Source: Gymnopilus junonius
Lineage: Eukaryota > Basidiomycota > Agaricomycetes > Agaricales > Galerinaceae
Assembly (NCBI GenBank): GCA_015501075.1
Contig: JADNYJ010000043.1
Location: forward strand, 186,001-250,000
Reading direction: 5' to 3'
Length of the DNA: 64,000 bases
Made by a program: the position numbers and the translations under genes. Positions 35,049 through 46,628 of this stretch are shown here, one piece after another (position 1 is the first letter of the stretch; each line of letters begins with the position of its first letter). The notes below the pieces were generated by a model. The model was not told where the DNA came from, did not search any database, and saw only the letters and a program-made list of their open reading frames with translations.

Positions 35049-36591
35049 ATGTCGTCGGCCCTCAGGCAAAAGTTCCCCGCAACGAACGGGATACGGTGGT
35101 TCAATCTTGCCATCCTGATCATAACTCCCCTTATTGGAGGATATGGGCTTTGGAGGGTTAACATTCGGCGTGAAACGGCTTATTTTGCCATTTTGTATTA
35201 TGTTTTCTCTATGTTAGGTGAGAGAAGCTCTGTTCCTCATTAATATAAAGTTGCGTGGGTTGACAGCTATGACGCACCTCTTAGGGATCACCGCAGGTCG
35301 GTTCCTTCACTCGGAGGTCTCAAGATTGTGTTTTTGAATGAAAAACTAGGATACCATCGACTATGGTCTCATCGTTCATACAATGCCTCGCTTGTTCTGC
35401 AACTATTTCTTTTGGCTGGTGGGACTAGCGCGGTTCAGGGCTCATGCTATTGGTGGGCAAGAGCCCACCGGTCCATCACCGGCACACCGATACCGACCTC
35501 GACCCTTACAATGCCAATCGCGGGTTATTGTGGACCCATATTGGCTGGATGATTTTCAACTCCACTTTACGTTCCGGACCTTCGGACACCTCCGATCTCA
35601 GGAAGGACAGTCTTCTTCAGCGGCAGCACGAGCATTACTTCCCTCTAGCCATATTCTTTGGATACCTCTTACCAACGGTCATACCAGGCCTTCTTTTCAA
35701 CGATTGGTTAGGCGGGCTATGTTTCTCAGGCGCGTTACGCTTGACGATTGCGCATCATGTCAGTCTTATTATACTGAGGAATGTGTGTGATGCCTGGTGC
35801 TGACATCTGAAACCGACAGAGCACGTTTTGCATTAACTCCATTGCGCACTGGCTGGGTTCGTCACCGTATGATGATGCTTTGACACCTCGAGATCATTTT
35901 CTCTCGGCGGTTTTAACAATGGGAGAAGGGTATCACAATTTCCATCACCAATTTCCAATGGATTATCGAAACGCTTTTATGTGGTATCAGTATGATCCCA
36001 CCAAATGGTTCATAGCGATATGCGGACAAATTGGACTGGCAAGCGATTTGCGTGTGTTTCCGAGCAATGAAATTGCCAAGGGCCAGTTGGCCATGAAGTT
36101 GAAGGAATTAAAGGAAATGCAAGACTCCTTGCATTGGCCAAGGCCGGTGGACGAATTGCCTGTTGTGACATGGGAAACATGTACGCTTTTAGGAGAGCTT
36201 TAACTTCATCTGCTAATGTACCTATTTAATACTGCAGTTCAGAAAGAAGCAAAATCAAGACCTCTGATCCTTGTAGCAGGTTTCATTCACGACGTCTCCT
36301 CTTTTATTGAGCATCATCCTGGAGGGAAGCATCAACTTGTAGGCAATTCAGGCAAAGATATGACAGCCTCATTTTACGGCGGTGTTTATGCACATTCTAG
36401 AGCTGCCCACAATGTAAGGAGGCTAGCATACGGATTCCTGCCGAGCTAAACTGACACATCTTTGTGGATATTAGTTGCTATCAATGATGAGGGTGGGTAT
36501 TCTGGATGGCGGAGTGGAGACTCCTTTGTCTTCTGCACCACATTCACCACCAAAACAGTGGCACATCGCAGTGAAAGAAGAAGTTTTGTGA
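35049..36591 (+). CDS. Delta-9 (stearoyl-CoA) fatty acid desaturase with cytochrome b5 tail
   Basis: ER di-iron enzyme that makes oleoyl- and palmitoleoyl-CoA, with its own electron-donor domain. Spliced blocks are MSSALRQKFPATNGIRWFN, AMTHLLGITAGYHRLWSHRS (first His box), WARAHR(S)HHRHTDTDLDPY (second box), GEGYHNFHHQFPMDYRN (third box) and, in the C-terminal cytochrome b5 domain, FIHDVSSFIEHHPGGKHQLV. It ends HIAVKEEVL. The second His box is split by a one-base frame change at about 35473 (CGGTCCATCACC): one more base would restore HRSHH. This is either an assembly deletion or an inactivating mutation. The chosen ATG is the one that opens the first conserved exon. Confidence 0.85.
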
Positions 36592-37293
36592 CCACTGGCT
36601 TACTGCATTTTTATTGCACTCACAATATAGAAAAGATTGCAGCCTACTATAGATCTGATACTCTTCTTGCGGAACAAATGAATGATAAAATTAACAGTTT
36701 GGAGAAGGATCTAACAGTGGGGCTCAATCCTTTAACAGTTGGCATAGTTAGTTTGATTGTTCGTCGACTCTGCTCCGTGGGTGAGCGCTGCGACGCGAAA
36801 ACAAAACGGCACTTAAACTCCCTGCCATAAATTAACATATCGATATCTACTCTGTTCTCTTTATCTTTCAAAAAAAATTAGAGGCTGAAAGCGGTTCCTG
36901 CTTCGAGTACTTTGGTATTGGTCAGATTGCCCATGCGACCTGGATGCTTCAGCGCTTCAGCCTTCAAAACAAAGTTCGAAGTCACGGTTCGAACGCCCAA
37001 TGCCATTTGATACGCGTCGATCACGTGGATTTATGGCATTCAACACTGCCACTGCAGTAGCTCTTGAACCCGAACTTCATTTGTTCTCTCCTACTTTGCT
37101 AATATCCATTACTAGGACCGACCACACGAGCCCCACATCTTGAGCGGTGCTTTCTTGAATATTTTTTCTCCTTCCCTAAAAGCATTCGTTTTTGAAGGAC
37201 TGAATCGGCCACTGCTAGTGCCAACTGCTTAAAAGTGAAGCTTCTGCAGAACTATTCCTCATCTGGTCACTTTTTGACTGTTTTTGTCAAGAG
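36592..37293. other. Intergenic, desaturase to MED8
   Basis: About 700 bp between same-strand genes, containing the MED8 promoter. Only short frames are present and no repeat was recognised. Confidence 0.5.
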
Positions 37294-38244
37294 ATGTCTA
37301 ACCCCAACCAATATTCTGGACCTTCTCAAGGTTCCCAGAGTCTGCCGACTCCCAATTTACCGGTATCGCAACTAGAATCTCTAAAGTTCAAAGCCAACCA
37401 AATAATCGATTCAATAACTGCGCTTCAGTGGACTATTGAAGCTGGAGGACACCCCACCGCCATGTTTTCTTGGCCCGATATCCTGTCAAAGTACAACATG
37501 CTGCTATCCCAGACCCATAATTTTTCGACGGCCTTGGTCCATCCTTTTCCTACCTCGGGGTTTGGCAGTTCTGCTACCGCGAAAGTTCCTCCACAAAACA
37601 TCTATGAAAGGATTGCATTACATCCAAGCACGGGAGTAACTGATGCACAACTCGATGGGGAAATTGCACCTATTTTGCGAAACCAACAAACGACGGACGT
37701 GCTAAACAAGGAGAACGACACTGTGCGGAGGTTGGCCGAGCACATGAAAACGCGTGGCTCGCTTGGTGTGCTAGGCATCTCCACCCCACCCCCACCTCTT
37801 GGCGTGTTTGGAGTCCCAAAAAAGCCGGAATACGAAGATGTGTTGAAGGAATGCGAAGAAATCCGCGGGGAGCATGACCGTCGGGTTGAGAGGGCTGTGA
37901 GGGCTGTGACGATGCTCAAAGAAAAATACGACTGGAAAGCACGCGTGGAAGTTCAGGAAGAGGAACCAGAGGAACTGGCCTGGGATCCAAGACTCAGCAA
38001 ACTAGCGCAAGAAGGTGGACTTGAAGTAGATGAAGAAGTCGGCATGGACGCCTCAAGCGAGGAAGAGGACGAAGAGCCCAACGGTGAAAAGGAAGGAAAT
38101 GCAGAAGCTGACAAGGGAGGGAACAGCGACGAGGATGACGAATTCAATGTAGAAGGTGTCTTGTTCAACGCCGACACGACATCTCCGCCGATGGAAGGAG
38201 ACTTGTTTGACGGAGTGGCGTCTGCTATGGATGATAGCGTCTGA
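37294..38244 (+). CDS. MED8: Mediator complex subunit 8-like
   Basis: Likely a head-module subunit of Mediator, which links activators to RNA polymerase II in the nucleus. A single uninterrupted 316-residue frame starts MSNPNQYSGPSQGSQSLPTP. The MED8-type helical region follows: LPVSQLESLKFKANQIIDSI, TALQWTIEAGG, WPDILSKYNMLLSQTHNFST and VHPFPTSGF. Then come ALHPSTGVTDAQLDGEIAPI and a helical segment (KKPEYEDVLKECEEIRGEHD). The tail is highly acidic (ASSEEEDEEPNGEKEGNAE). Lack of introns is unusual for this window. The assignment rests on the N-terminal helices and ILSKYN/L pattern; the tail is not diagnostic. Confidence 0.78.
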   Translation: MSNPNQYSGPSQGSQSLPTPNLPVSQLESLKFKANQIIDSITALQWTIEAGGHPTAMFSWPDILSKYNMLLSQTHNFSTALVHPFPTSGFGSSATAKVPPQNIYERIALHPSTGVTDAQLDGEIAPILRNQQTTDVLNKENDTVRRLAEHMKTRGSLGVLGISTPPPPLGVFGVPKKPEYEDVLKECEEIRGEHDRRVERAVRAVTMLKEKYDWKARVEVQEEEPEELAWDPRLSKLAQEGGLEVDEEVGMDASSEEEDEEPNGEKEGNAEADKGGNSDEDDEFNVEGVLFNADTTSPPMEGDLFDGVASAMDDSV

Positions 38245-38482
38245 TTTTTTTGCTATCTTTGTCCCTGTATGGCAATCCAATATCCAAATTCGTCAAATTA
38301 CCCCAAAGGTGTGATCGCATTTCTGAAGTCATAGAGCTCGGTCCTCCGAACCCCCCGAACTTGAATGCAGAAAGGCTTATAAAAGCGCAACACACCTCTG
38401 ATTCTCTTTCTTCCTTTACCCCCACATCGCGTTTTGCTCCTCTTCCTTCACCTCTCTCTCGTCTCTGCGCGCGACGAGGCAA

Positions 38483-41400
38483 ATGCGTCTCCCGTTCTTC
38501 ACGCTCTTTCTTTTCAACCTCACTCTTTTTTCCCTCTTTCCAACTCTCGCCTCTTCTCTCCATCCTGTTGCTTTCTCTCGCCGTCGCGATCAAAGTCGTT
38601 CACCTGTGCCTAGCGTCATCACTTCTCGTCAATACCGCATCGCAAGGGATCTTTTAGATGTATGCATCAACGCCAATGTAAATCTTCTCGCTGATGTCTC
38701 GCAGGTCCTCGGTCTTGGCTCTGTTCTCGACCCCCTTGACCTCGGGACGAACATTGAGCTTTGTCTGTGCTTGAAGGTATGTCGTTGTCGTGACAATAAA
38801 AATACACAATTTTACTGAATATATGCGTCTTTTTTTCTCATCAGGACCTTGATCTCTATCTCGAAACCAATGCCAATGTTCAGGCCCTTATTGGACTACT
38901 CGGAAAAAATGCTATCGGCTCCCTAATCACTGCTGTGGTAAAGTTTTATCGCCTGAATGCAGGCTTGCCTCTAAATCGCTCTCATCTACAGGTTAATACA
39001 TCGCCCCAGGCCCAAGAATGTGCTTTCCCCCAGCATGCTCACCATACTTGTAATACCAATGACCCTTGTCACTACGAATGTGATGCGCCCTATACTCTTC
39101 AGGGTGGCGAATGTGTTTGCGCTCCTCCATACTCCTCGTGCAATGGCGTTTGCGATTTATACCCTCAGGTCAGCTTTCCCAGCGCATATATGCTGCATAT
39201 TTTTCTCCCCACTGACTTAGCATATGCAGAGCTGTGGATCAGCTGTTCCGCGGTCGTTACACAAGCGTACGAATGCAATTGTCACCATTGCTCAGGCCAA
39301 AGCATCCTGCAGGCCTCATGAAACTGTATGTGGGATCCCTGGTCAAGAAAAGGCACTTGCTTTCGAATGTATTGACACCAGGTCCACCGCTGACAGCTGT
39401 AAGTTGTAATTACATCGTCTGTACCAATGTCTGATGACTAGCTTGGAAGGTGGCGGTTGTATGACTCCTCATCCTTTCTTTGAAGCCCAAGCCATACGTC
39501 ACACCGTTGGTCAGGATTGCACAGCCATTGCATATGCGAGCAGTACGGGCTGCTCCAAGGAACGCTGCGTAGTCGGTTCTTGCGTCGATGGTTGGGTGCC
39601 AGGTTCGGACAAGGTTTCATGCGTTTCCAGATATGAGCGGCGTAATGAAAATGCGTAAGATCAGCAAGCGTTCGACCCCAAGTATTGCGAATGTAACAGC
39701 CACTGCGACACTGGATTCGGATTTGGTCTCTCAGCTTGTCGAGATTGTCAAATCGCTTCTGGGCCTGAATGCGCATGCTCCGACTGAGTCCAGCCATGAT
39801 ACCTCTTTCATTTCTACGATTTCTGGCTTGCTCGTCGATGTCAATGCAGCTACCGCCGCTTTGATCAATACAACAGCAGCACCGTCTTTCCTTCCGACAT
39901 ATGTTGGTGCACTCCTTGACAGTTGCTGGTTGCTCGCAAACACACTGCATGATTGCAACTGCGTGCAAAGCCTTGGCCTATCAGACTTCGTCAAATCCGT
40001 AGACGACCTCATTGCTGCTACCCTTGCTCTTCAGAGCTGGTGCCAAAGTCATCCTGTTGCAGTATCCGCCCCTCCAGCTTCTGTGCCCTCCATCGCTGGT
40101 AGTCCGCCCTCGAGTGCAGCCAACCCTGTCGTTATCGGGTTATCAGACATTCTTACCGCCCTTGGCCTTGGCCCAGTAAAATCTGGTGTCACAGTTGACG
40201 GCGTTGATGGGCTTCTCGTCCTGGGGCCAGCGACTTGCTCAACAGCCTATTGAATGGATTGCTCATTGGTTCTGCCAATTACAAACGACAAGAGCCGCCA
40301 GCTTTGACAACGACTGCTAATGCAACAGTATCTGTTGGTGGCAGCTTGTTGAGCCAGGTAGAAGCTCTCATCGGATCTATCCCTTAACCTGAGAGAGCTA
40401 CTCAACCTAACGCGGAGTTCTTCCTCATCGTCCGTTGGCTCTCCTTCCTCAGTTCCAATCGACCCATCCCTTTGGACCTCTTTAGAGCAAGCAACCATCA
40501 TCCTATTACAATCATCCACCGTTTCCTTGCTTTGCCCGAGTCTTGACGCACTCTATGTCACAGAACGTCAACTGGAAGCCGCTCTCGGACTCGGAGGTAC
40601 AGAATGTAAAGAAGCCCTCAATGAGCTTCTTTCTATCATCAATTATACGGTTGCATTGCAAGTGTTGTGCCAAGGTGATTTAGGTTCCGGGCAATCTACT
40701 ACCTTCTCCGTAGCTGTCGGTACATCGCTTCCTGTGAGCATTCGTGGAACCAGTTCCATTTCGAAGACGACTGCGACCAGCACAGTGTTCTCTGTTGGCA
40801 TCAGTACTGGAGTCAGTCCTGCCTCGACCGTTGTTTCTAAGCCACCCGCGACAATCACTTCACATTCTGCTACCACTTCGGCCACGTCCTTACACCTCCT
40901 TCCACCACCTCTGCTCGTCCTACTTCGCTCCCGACATCGACTGCATTAGCATCAGGAGGTATTCCTATTATTGTCGGAATTGACAACATTCTGAACGGGC
41001 TTGGACTGGAGGTATCAAGGGCGTAGTTACAGTCGACGATGGACTACTCGGTGACGACCTGGACAATAGTGTTAATGACTTGCTGAATGGGCTTGGTATT
41101 GGTCCCAATGGCGTGAGGACGCGCGAGAATGCTGAAGTGAAGAACGATAGGCGTCAGATCACAGCCAATGCGACTGCGACTGCGACTGTAGGCGGCTCAT
41201 TAGTCACTGCGATTCAGCAACTCCTCGACCTCGTCCTTGGGTTGAACGCGTCGGCTAGTGCGCTGCCTCCTGCATCGTCGGGTTCACCATCAACTGTAGA
41301 CTCCAGTCTCGTTGACAACGTTGTAGACCTCACCATGGCCCTTCTCTCGAGTTCTACATACTCTGAGCTTATCTCGAACGTCAATGAACTTGTCAATGCC

Positions 41401-41765
41401 ACTATCTCTTCATTGGACGTTCTGGAAGGTTGCTCTTGTGTTGGCGACCTCGGATTGGAGGAGCTGCAAGATTACCTCTTTCAGATTGTGGAGGCTTCTG
41501 AGGCTCTCCTCGCTTTGTCTCCATCCTTGCCTGCTGGTCTCCGACCACCCGCAATACAGTTTCTTCTTCGCTGCCAACATCCGACAGTGCCATCGAGATC
41601 GGACTCACGAAACTTCTAAATGCTCTCGGTCTTAATGTCGAGGCCGATACGGTCGTTAGTGGACTTCTAGGTGGCGACCTTGACGAGACCCTTAATTCCG
41701 CGCTTGACGCGCTAGGCATTGGGCCCAGTGGTATGAAGAAGCGAACAGTACTGGCGGAAAGATAA
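38483..41765 (+). CDS. Secreted CPL1-like cysteine-rich protein with internal repeats
   Basis: The N-terminus MRLPFFTLFLFNLTLFSLFP is a signal peptide. Then come an Asn/Leu-rich module (LDVCINANVNLLADVSQVLG) and Cys-rich segments (AQECAFPQHAHHTCNTND, GGECVCAPPYSSCNGVCD). The CPL1-like block (ECIDTRSTADSC, GGCMTPHPFF, GQDCTAIAYASSTGCSKERC, VVGSCVDGWVPGSDKVSCV) matches a domain common in agaricomycete secreted proteins and named after Cryptococcus CPL1. From about 39690 three diverged repeats of roughly 650-700 nt follow, each with TANATVSVGGSL-like and GLLGGDLDxxLNxxLxxLGIGP-like phrases. Frame changes occur near 40220, 40380, 40890, 41010 and 41550, so the repeat half is either decayed or carries indel errors. 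The end is GMKKRTVLAER. Function is unknown. Confidence 0.65.
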
Positions 41766-42708
41766 TTTTTGTCGAAGTGTCGAATCTCAACCTCAATGCT
41801 TTTGACCCTGCATTATTGTCCGGTTTTCGGTATTGTATAGTTTTCATTTCTTCCATTTCTCTTAGGCTTTTCGGGACCACATCTGCGACGCATTCGTTCT
41901 CGTTTCCCTCTTCGTTTCCGCTTTTCATTCTTGTGCGACTGGACACTCAATAAATTATACCTATTATTCGTTTCGCCGGACGCTTTGACGACCTTCGAGT
42001 CCTGTCGGGAATACTCTTCTAGTGTACTTGAATGTACTATACCTTTTGTTGGCAATAATACTGGCAACCATTTTGTTAATTATCGCAATTTCAGTGTGCC
42101 AGGCGATGTTTAGGCAGTTACTCTGCCGAATTGTATTGTTTCACACCTCACATGTAAGTAGGTGAGCTCTGGAAAACGTATACGATGGTACAGTGATAAT
42201 CGGATAAAGAAACAAATTGCACTAATTTACAATCGTCCATCGCGAATGTGTGGTTGCTGATAGGATGGTTCACTTTGAAAGAGTTCGAATAATGGTCAGG
42301 AGCGAATGTAATGCTGCAGGGCAAGAACGAATTGGATCTGAAAGTACAGGGGAGCGTGGCGAGGAAGGATTATGACGACCAAGCCGAAAATTGCCGAAGG
42401 GATAACAATGTAATGTCAGAACGAAAGCGGGTGTTATAGCAGTCCAACCTGAAGATATCAAGGTTCCTAGCTGGAGAAAGGAATAGAGCGGCCTCAGTGT
42501 AAGCAGAGGTTCATGCCGCTACAAAAGAGAAGGAATGGGTTAACGCGAGGGATATTGGTAATGAAGATGCAAGTCGAGGGCGAAACTTGGAGGCATCGCA
42601 TTGGGATGGGATGAAGGTATACCTCGCGGTAAAATGAAGGCACATATGGTTATGGGATGTTGAAGGTTAATGCATGTTGATGAAGATAACAGTTTTCCAG
42701 AAAGCGAC
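41766..42708. other. Convergent intergenic region
   Basis: About 940 bp between the 3' ends of two convergent genes. No supported gene; short frames only. Confidence 0.5.
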
Positions 42709-44099
42709 TCAGCTAAATAGCACAGGGACTCTCCGGATCTGGCTCGGATTGAGATTGGGATTGGATTGAACCACGAACGTCTCACTCGACGCATAGTGGC
42801 ACTGCGACGGCAAATGTGCTTGCGATTCTCTGGAGCTCACGCAGTGGATATTCACGTTCCCTGGATACGACTTGCGCGCAGTGTCCATTACGCTAGCACT
42901 CTTCAAATTGTTCGTCACTTCCAGGTTAGCAATAACCATGGCTTCATTGGAAGATTCAATGTCATGCACAGCGCGTCCTAGGCCGACCTGAGCGATGATG
43001 AGAGTGGGCATGATGCCTACTGCTTGAATGAGACCTGCATCAATAATGGTCTGTTCAGATATGGGCATCAGTATATTACAAAGGGGAAAGCTGGAGACAT
43101 AACGTACATTCACGACAGGCGTGTTCCGGACTGCAATATCAAGGATGATGTATAGAGAATAGAGGCAGCCTGATTCAATCCTTTCAACACCAAGAAAGCT
43201 CAGGGTCAGATGCGATGGTGCAAACAAATGTGCAGAACAAAAGAGACTCACAAAATCGTGATGGTGGCGTTGTACCTCTCAAGGAGCCCAGCACCCAGTA
43301 TTACCCTTGCTTTCCGTGCAAGCCACCATATTCGACCGGCTACCATGAGAAAATATGTTAATATGAAATTCATTAATGTTCTCTCTGTGTGGAGATGATT
43401 ACTGACCTGTCAGACCCGTGAGGATAGCGTTAAGAGCAAAAGTCATCACTAGATAGATGTAAGAATTGTTGAACATCTTCGTGGAGGAGCCTTCGAATAC
43501 ATAGCCACAAGCTAAAGTGGGGTCGGTGAGTAATGGCAATCAGGATACACTTGGACAGGGTTGCTGACCTGTTGCTGCCAGAAGAAAAATTACAGGTCCC
43601 ACTACGACACGTTTCTTGTGATCCCATACAACGAAGCATCGATACAGCAGAAGAGAATCTGCCAGAACACTTCAGATAATCAGCATTGATCCAGCAATCG
43701 ATAAAATTTTAGTCAAAAGCTCACTTGTTAGTAACGTATAACCAATACTTCGGCCTCACATCCATAAACGACAGCCCGGTCTTCAGAAGTTTATTGAAGA
43801 AAATGTAGTAGGTGTACGCAATATCCGCAGTGGCAAGGGCGAACATCAAGACCGCGGCGGGTTAGTAATACCCCATGTAAATTCTGTTGCGTCGCAAGAG
43901 GACGTAAGTGCAGATGATGAACAGGATAACGTAAAGACCGTAGAGAAACGTTTCAAACTGACGGAACACTTTGCCATTAGGATTGATCACAAGGGGTCTG
44001 ATGAAGTGCGCATACCATTACAGCGCCTATGTATGGCGGTAAGCTTGTGGGGAATGTATTGGAGCTTTGATGTGATGGAAAACGTGATGGATCCATCAT
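42709..44099 (-). CDS. Seven-helix membrane protein, tandem copy 1
   Basis: Basidiomycete-type integral membrane protein of unknown function. The start MMDPSRFPSHQSSNTFPTSL is followed by hydrophobic helices (QFETFLYGLYVILFIICTYV, AAVLMFALATADIAYTYYIF), RPKYWLYVTN, LLYRCFVVWDHKKRV, GRIWWLARKARVILG, ERYNATITI, ESGCLYSLYIILDIA and DAGLIQAVGIMPTLIIAQVG. The tail is hydrophilic and ends RRVPVLFS. Introns are short and match those of copy 2. At 43855-43865 the frame is off by one base relative to copy 2 (CTAACCCGCCGCGGTC against CTAGCTTCCGCTGTC). Copy 1 is therefore broken, or the sequence has an indel. Confidence 0.75.
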
Positions 44100-46222
44100 T
44101 GAGCGACGGAGTGGTAAGCCGCGATGGGCCAATCCTCGCGGAATTCTCTCTCCCTGCACCTTTGTGAAAGCCTACACCCTCAGCTCTATCACTTTCTCCA
44201 ACTCGTGTGTGCGTATCGCAATAAAGAAGAGTTTATACGCCCGTAGACGCAGACAGAGAGGAATTCCGACGGGAGAGAAGGAGGAAAGAGAGGTAGCGAC
44301 GGGAAAGGAAGGGGTAAAGGGGAAGGACAGGGTGCTCCACAAAGACCTAACCATCTTGGACACACTTTATGGAACGTCGGACTAGACATATGAACAAGGT
44401 GAAGCTGTACTGGACATTTTGTCCCACGAGCGCCGGTTCGATTTCATGCCCGTATCCAGAGTGCTAATATCCCAAAATGTCGACCCTTTTTCCAGAAGTG
44501 GTTGCCAGCGGGCGGTGTCAGGAAGGGTTGTACTCCAGTAGCCTAATACATAGGCTGGAAATACGGGCGTTCGTTCAGCCCAGAAGGATGCTGCCAGTGA
44601 ACAACGACTTGAGAGTCGTACTTAATGGCATGTTAGTAGAAATGGAAGGTAGGAAGGTGCGTATGTAAGCAGCGTAGCTCATTTCGAGCTTAAAAAGACA
44701 CCGAGCTCTTCTTTACAGCATGCCCCTTAGGCCCATGTTTCTTATTGTTCTACTTAATCCATATGAGGAGTACTTCAAGTAAATCAGTGGTTCAACAAAA
44801 CGCAAATATAAGGAAAAGAAAATGTTGCAAACAGAACGAAAAGCAGATATCCGAATCGCCATTAACTAGGAAGGATATCGCAGGTTCGATGACTGACATG
44901 CCTAGACAAACAACGGCAGGCCTCCATTCTTGCAATACCGGTTGATAAGTAGGTGGACATATCGTGAGTGAAGTCAGGCCGCTGGCTTTGTGGCTGCGGT
45001 TCCGAGAACTGGAAAGTAAAACTGACAAGGTATGTAATCCACTAACAGATTTTTCTGTCTAACCTGCTCTGCCCGCATCAAGGACAGGAAAGACGAGGAG
45101 TGGAGCTCGTGGCGTAAAACACCAGGTATGCCATCCCTGTGAGGTAATGACAGAAATATCCAGAGGAATAGATCAGTCGCATCGGTTAAACATTTCAAGC
45201 CTTAGAGAAATGGCGTACCCCTTCAATCGAGATTGTTTCTCCAAATCAAATGAGGCAGATGCTTGCGGAGCGTCGTCATAATTAAGTATTCGGAAAGGGT
45301 TCAGCTACAGCGCCCAACGCCCTCTGAGGCTTGGCGGATTCGGAAATTGAATAACGGAGAACTGAAGAACGGACGGGGAGTCAGGGAGGCTGCGTTGAGT
45401 CTTGACCTCATGCCGCTCAGCGATAAACTGGCAAAGCTGGAGTTGGAAAGAGCTTTCATTTGGGCTTGTGCTGATCAGGGCATTTGGTGCATTTTTAGTC
45501 AGCCGCATGGTTAGTAGGTTGTAGTGAAAATGCCCGCGTCGCCCGATGGAACAGGAGCGTTCTTATTTCGCCATTTGTTTCCCTGAACTCTTGGGCGGGT
45601 ACAAACAGCTTGCAGAAGGTGCTGCATGAAGGTTTGATACAGGTGATGAATTCCAGCAGCTCTGCAAAAGAGAGGCAAGGTGAAATCAATCTCAGCACTA
45701 AGGGCTGACCAGACATTCGGGGGCTACTTCATGGATATTTTAAAAGAGGGTCATCCTGGTCCTTCATGTGGTCGGGATATTGTGGCCTTGTGATGTAGGT
45801 ACTGCTGAGAGCTAGCAGATTGCAAAAGTAACGTCTGACGTCATGATTAAGAATCCTTGTGGTCCTGGTGGTGGATGACGAGAAGGACAGGCAGCAACAA
45901 AGTTTTGTCAGATCGAAGCTTGACGTCGAATTCGGTGCAATTATGTACAGGTACAACTGCAAGCAGGAAGAAAAAGGAAGGAAGGGGTTTTGAGTAAAGC
46001 CTGAGCCACGACTGATGGTATTTCACCGCCAGCCCTGAAGTTGAAGTGGAGCTCGAGCTGCCGGCACTCGTCAAGCAGGCCCTTTAAGCTTGAAGACCCC
46101 AAAGACGCTAGTCACGGAGGCCGGTTTTGATATAAAAAAACCTTGCCGTGTAGAAAAAGAGGACGAAGATGACTGTCGATGGAGAGCCAAACACGCTTCA
46201 CCAAAAGTAAAGTTGGAGACAA
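44100..46222. other. Upstream region of copy 1
   Basis: No gene is supported. The parts at about 44170-44460 and 45010-45190 resemble 48040-48310 and 48740-48840 upstream of copy 2, so the duplication included promoter DNA. The rest, up to the MITE, has no recognised content. Confidence 0.5.
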
Positions 46223-46224
46223 TA

Positions 46225-46339
46225 GAGGTTATCTGCAAGTTGGATTATTCCTAAGCAATTCCCATATAAGTTGAAGCCCCACCGCCCCAAGCCAATCAGA
46301 AGACGCAGAATCCTCTGGTCAAACCTTGCAGATAACCTC
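46225..46339. mobile_element. Small MITE with TA target duplication
   Basis: Perfect 15-bp terminal inverted repeats GAGGTTATCTGCAAG (46225-46239) and CTTGCAGATAACCTC (46325-46339), each flanked outside by TA. Size (115 bp), TIRs and TA duplication fit a Tc1/mariner-type non-autonomous element. It sits between the two membrane-protein copies. Confidence 0.75.
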
Positions 46340-46628
46340 TAATTGCGAAGACGCTCCGCAATACTAAATGAAGCCGAATCAAAGTATGGCGATTTTAATT
46401 TATCCCTTACGTAAGCCTCCGATAGTTCAACGTGACCCGTACATACTACGAGCAACGCGCAAGATTCAAGACGCGCTTGCAGTAATTTATAAAGGCAATC
46501 TATATTGGAGTACGATGTTGAAGGTACATTCTGAGGTGAAAGGAGAATAAATACATATTATTATTAAAGACTATAGGCTCTTATACTAAACTAGATAGTA
46601 ACCTAGTAAGCATTCAAATACAGTTCCA

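Noticed and set aside
34315..35243. Upstream coding exons of the delta-9 desaturase
   Set aside because: Frames exist but no consistent splice path or conserved block links them; the conserved N-terminus begins at 35049.
36960..37010. GGTTCGAAC motif as a tRNA
   Set aside because: Only a B-box-like string; no acceptor, D or anticodon stem can be formed around it.
44189..44389. Short frames in the upstream region of membrane-protein copy 1
   Set aside because: Duplicated upstream of copy 2 as non-coding DNA without frame conservation.
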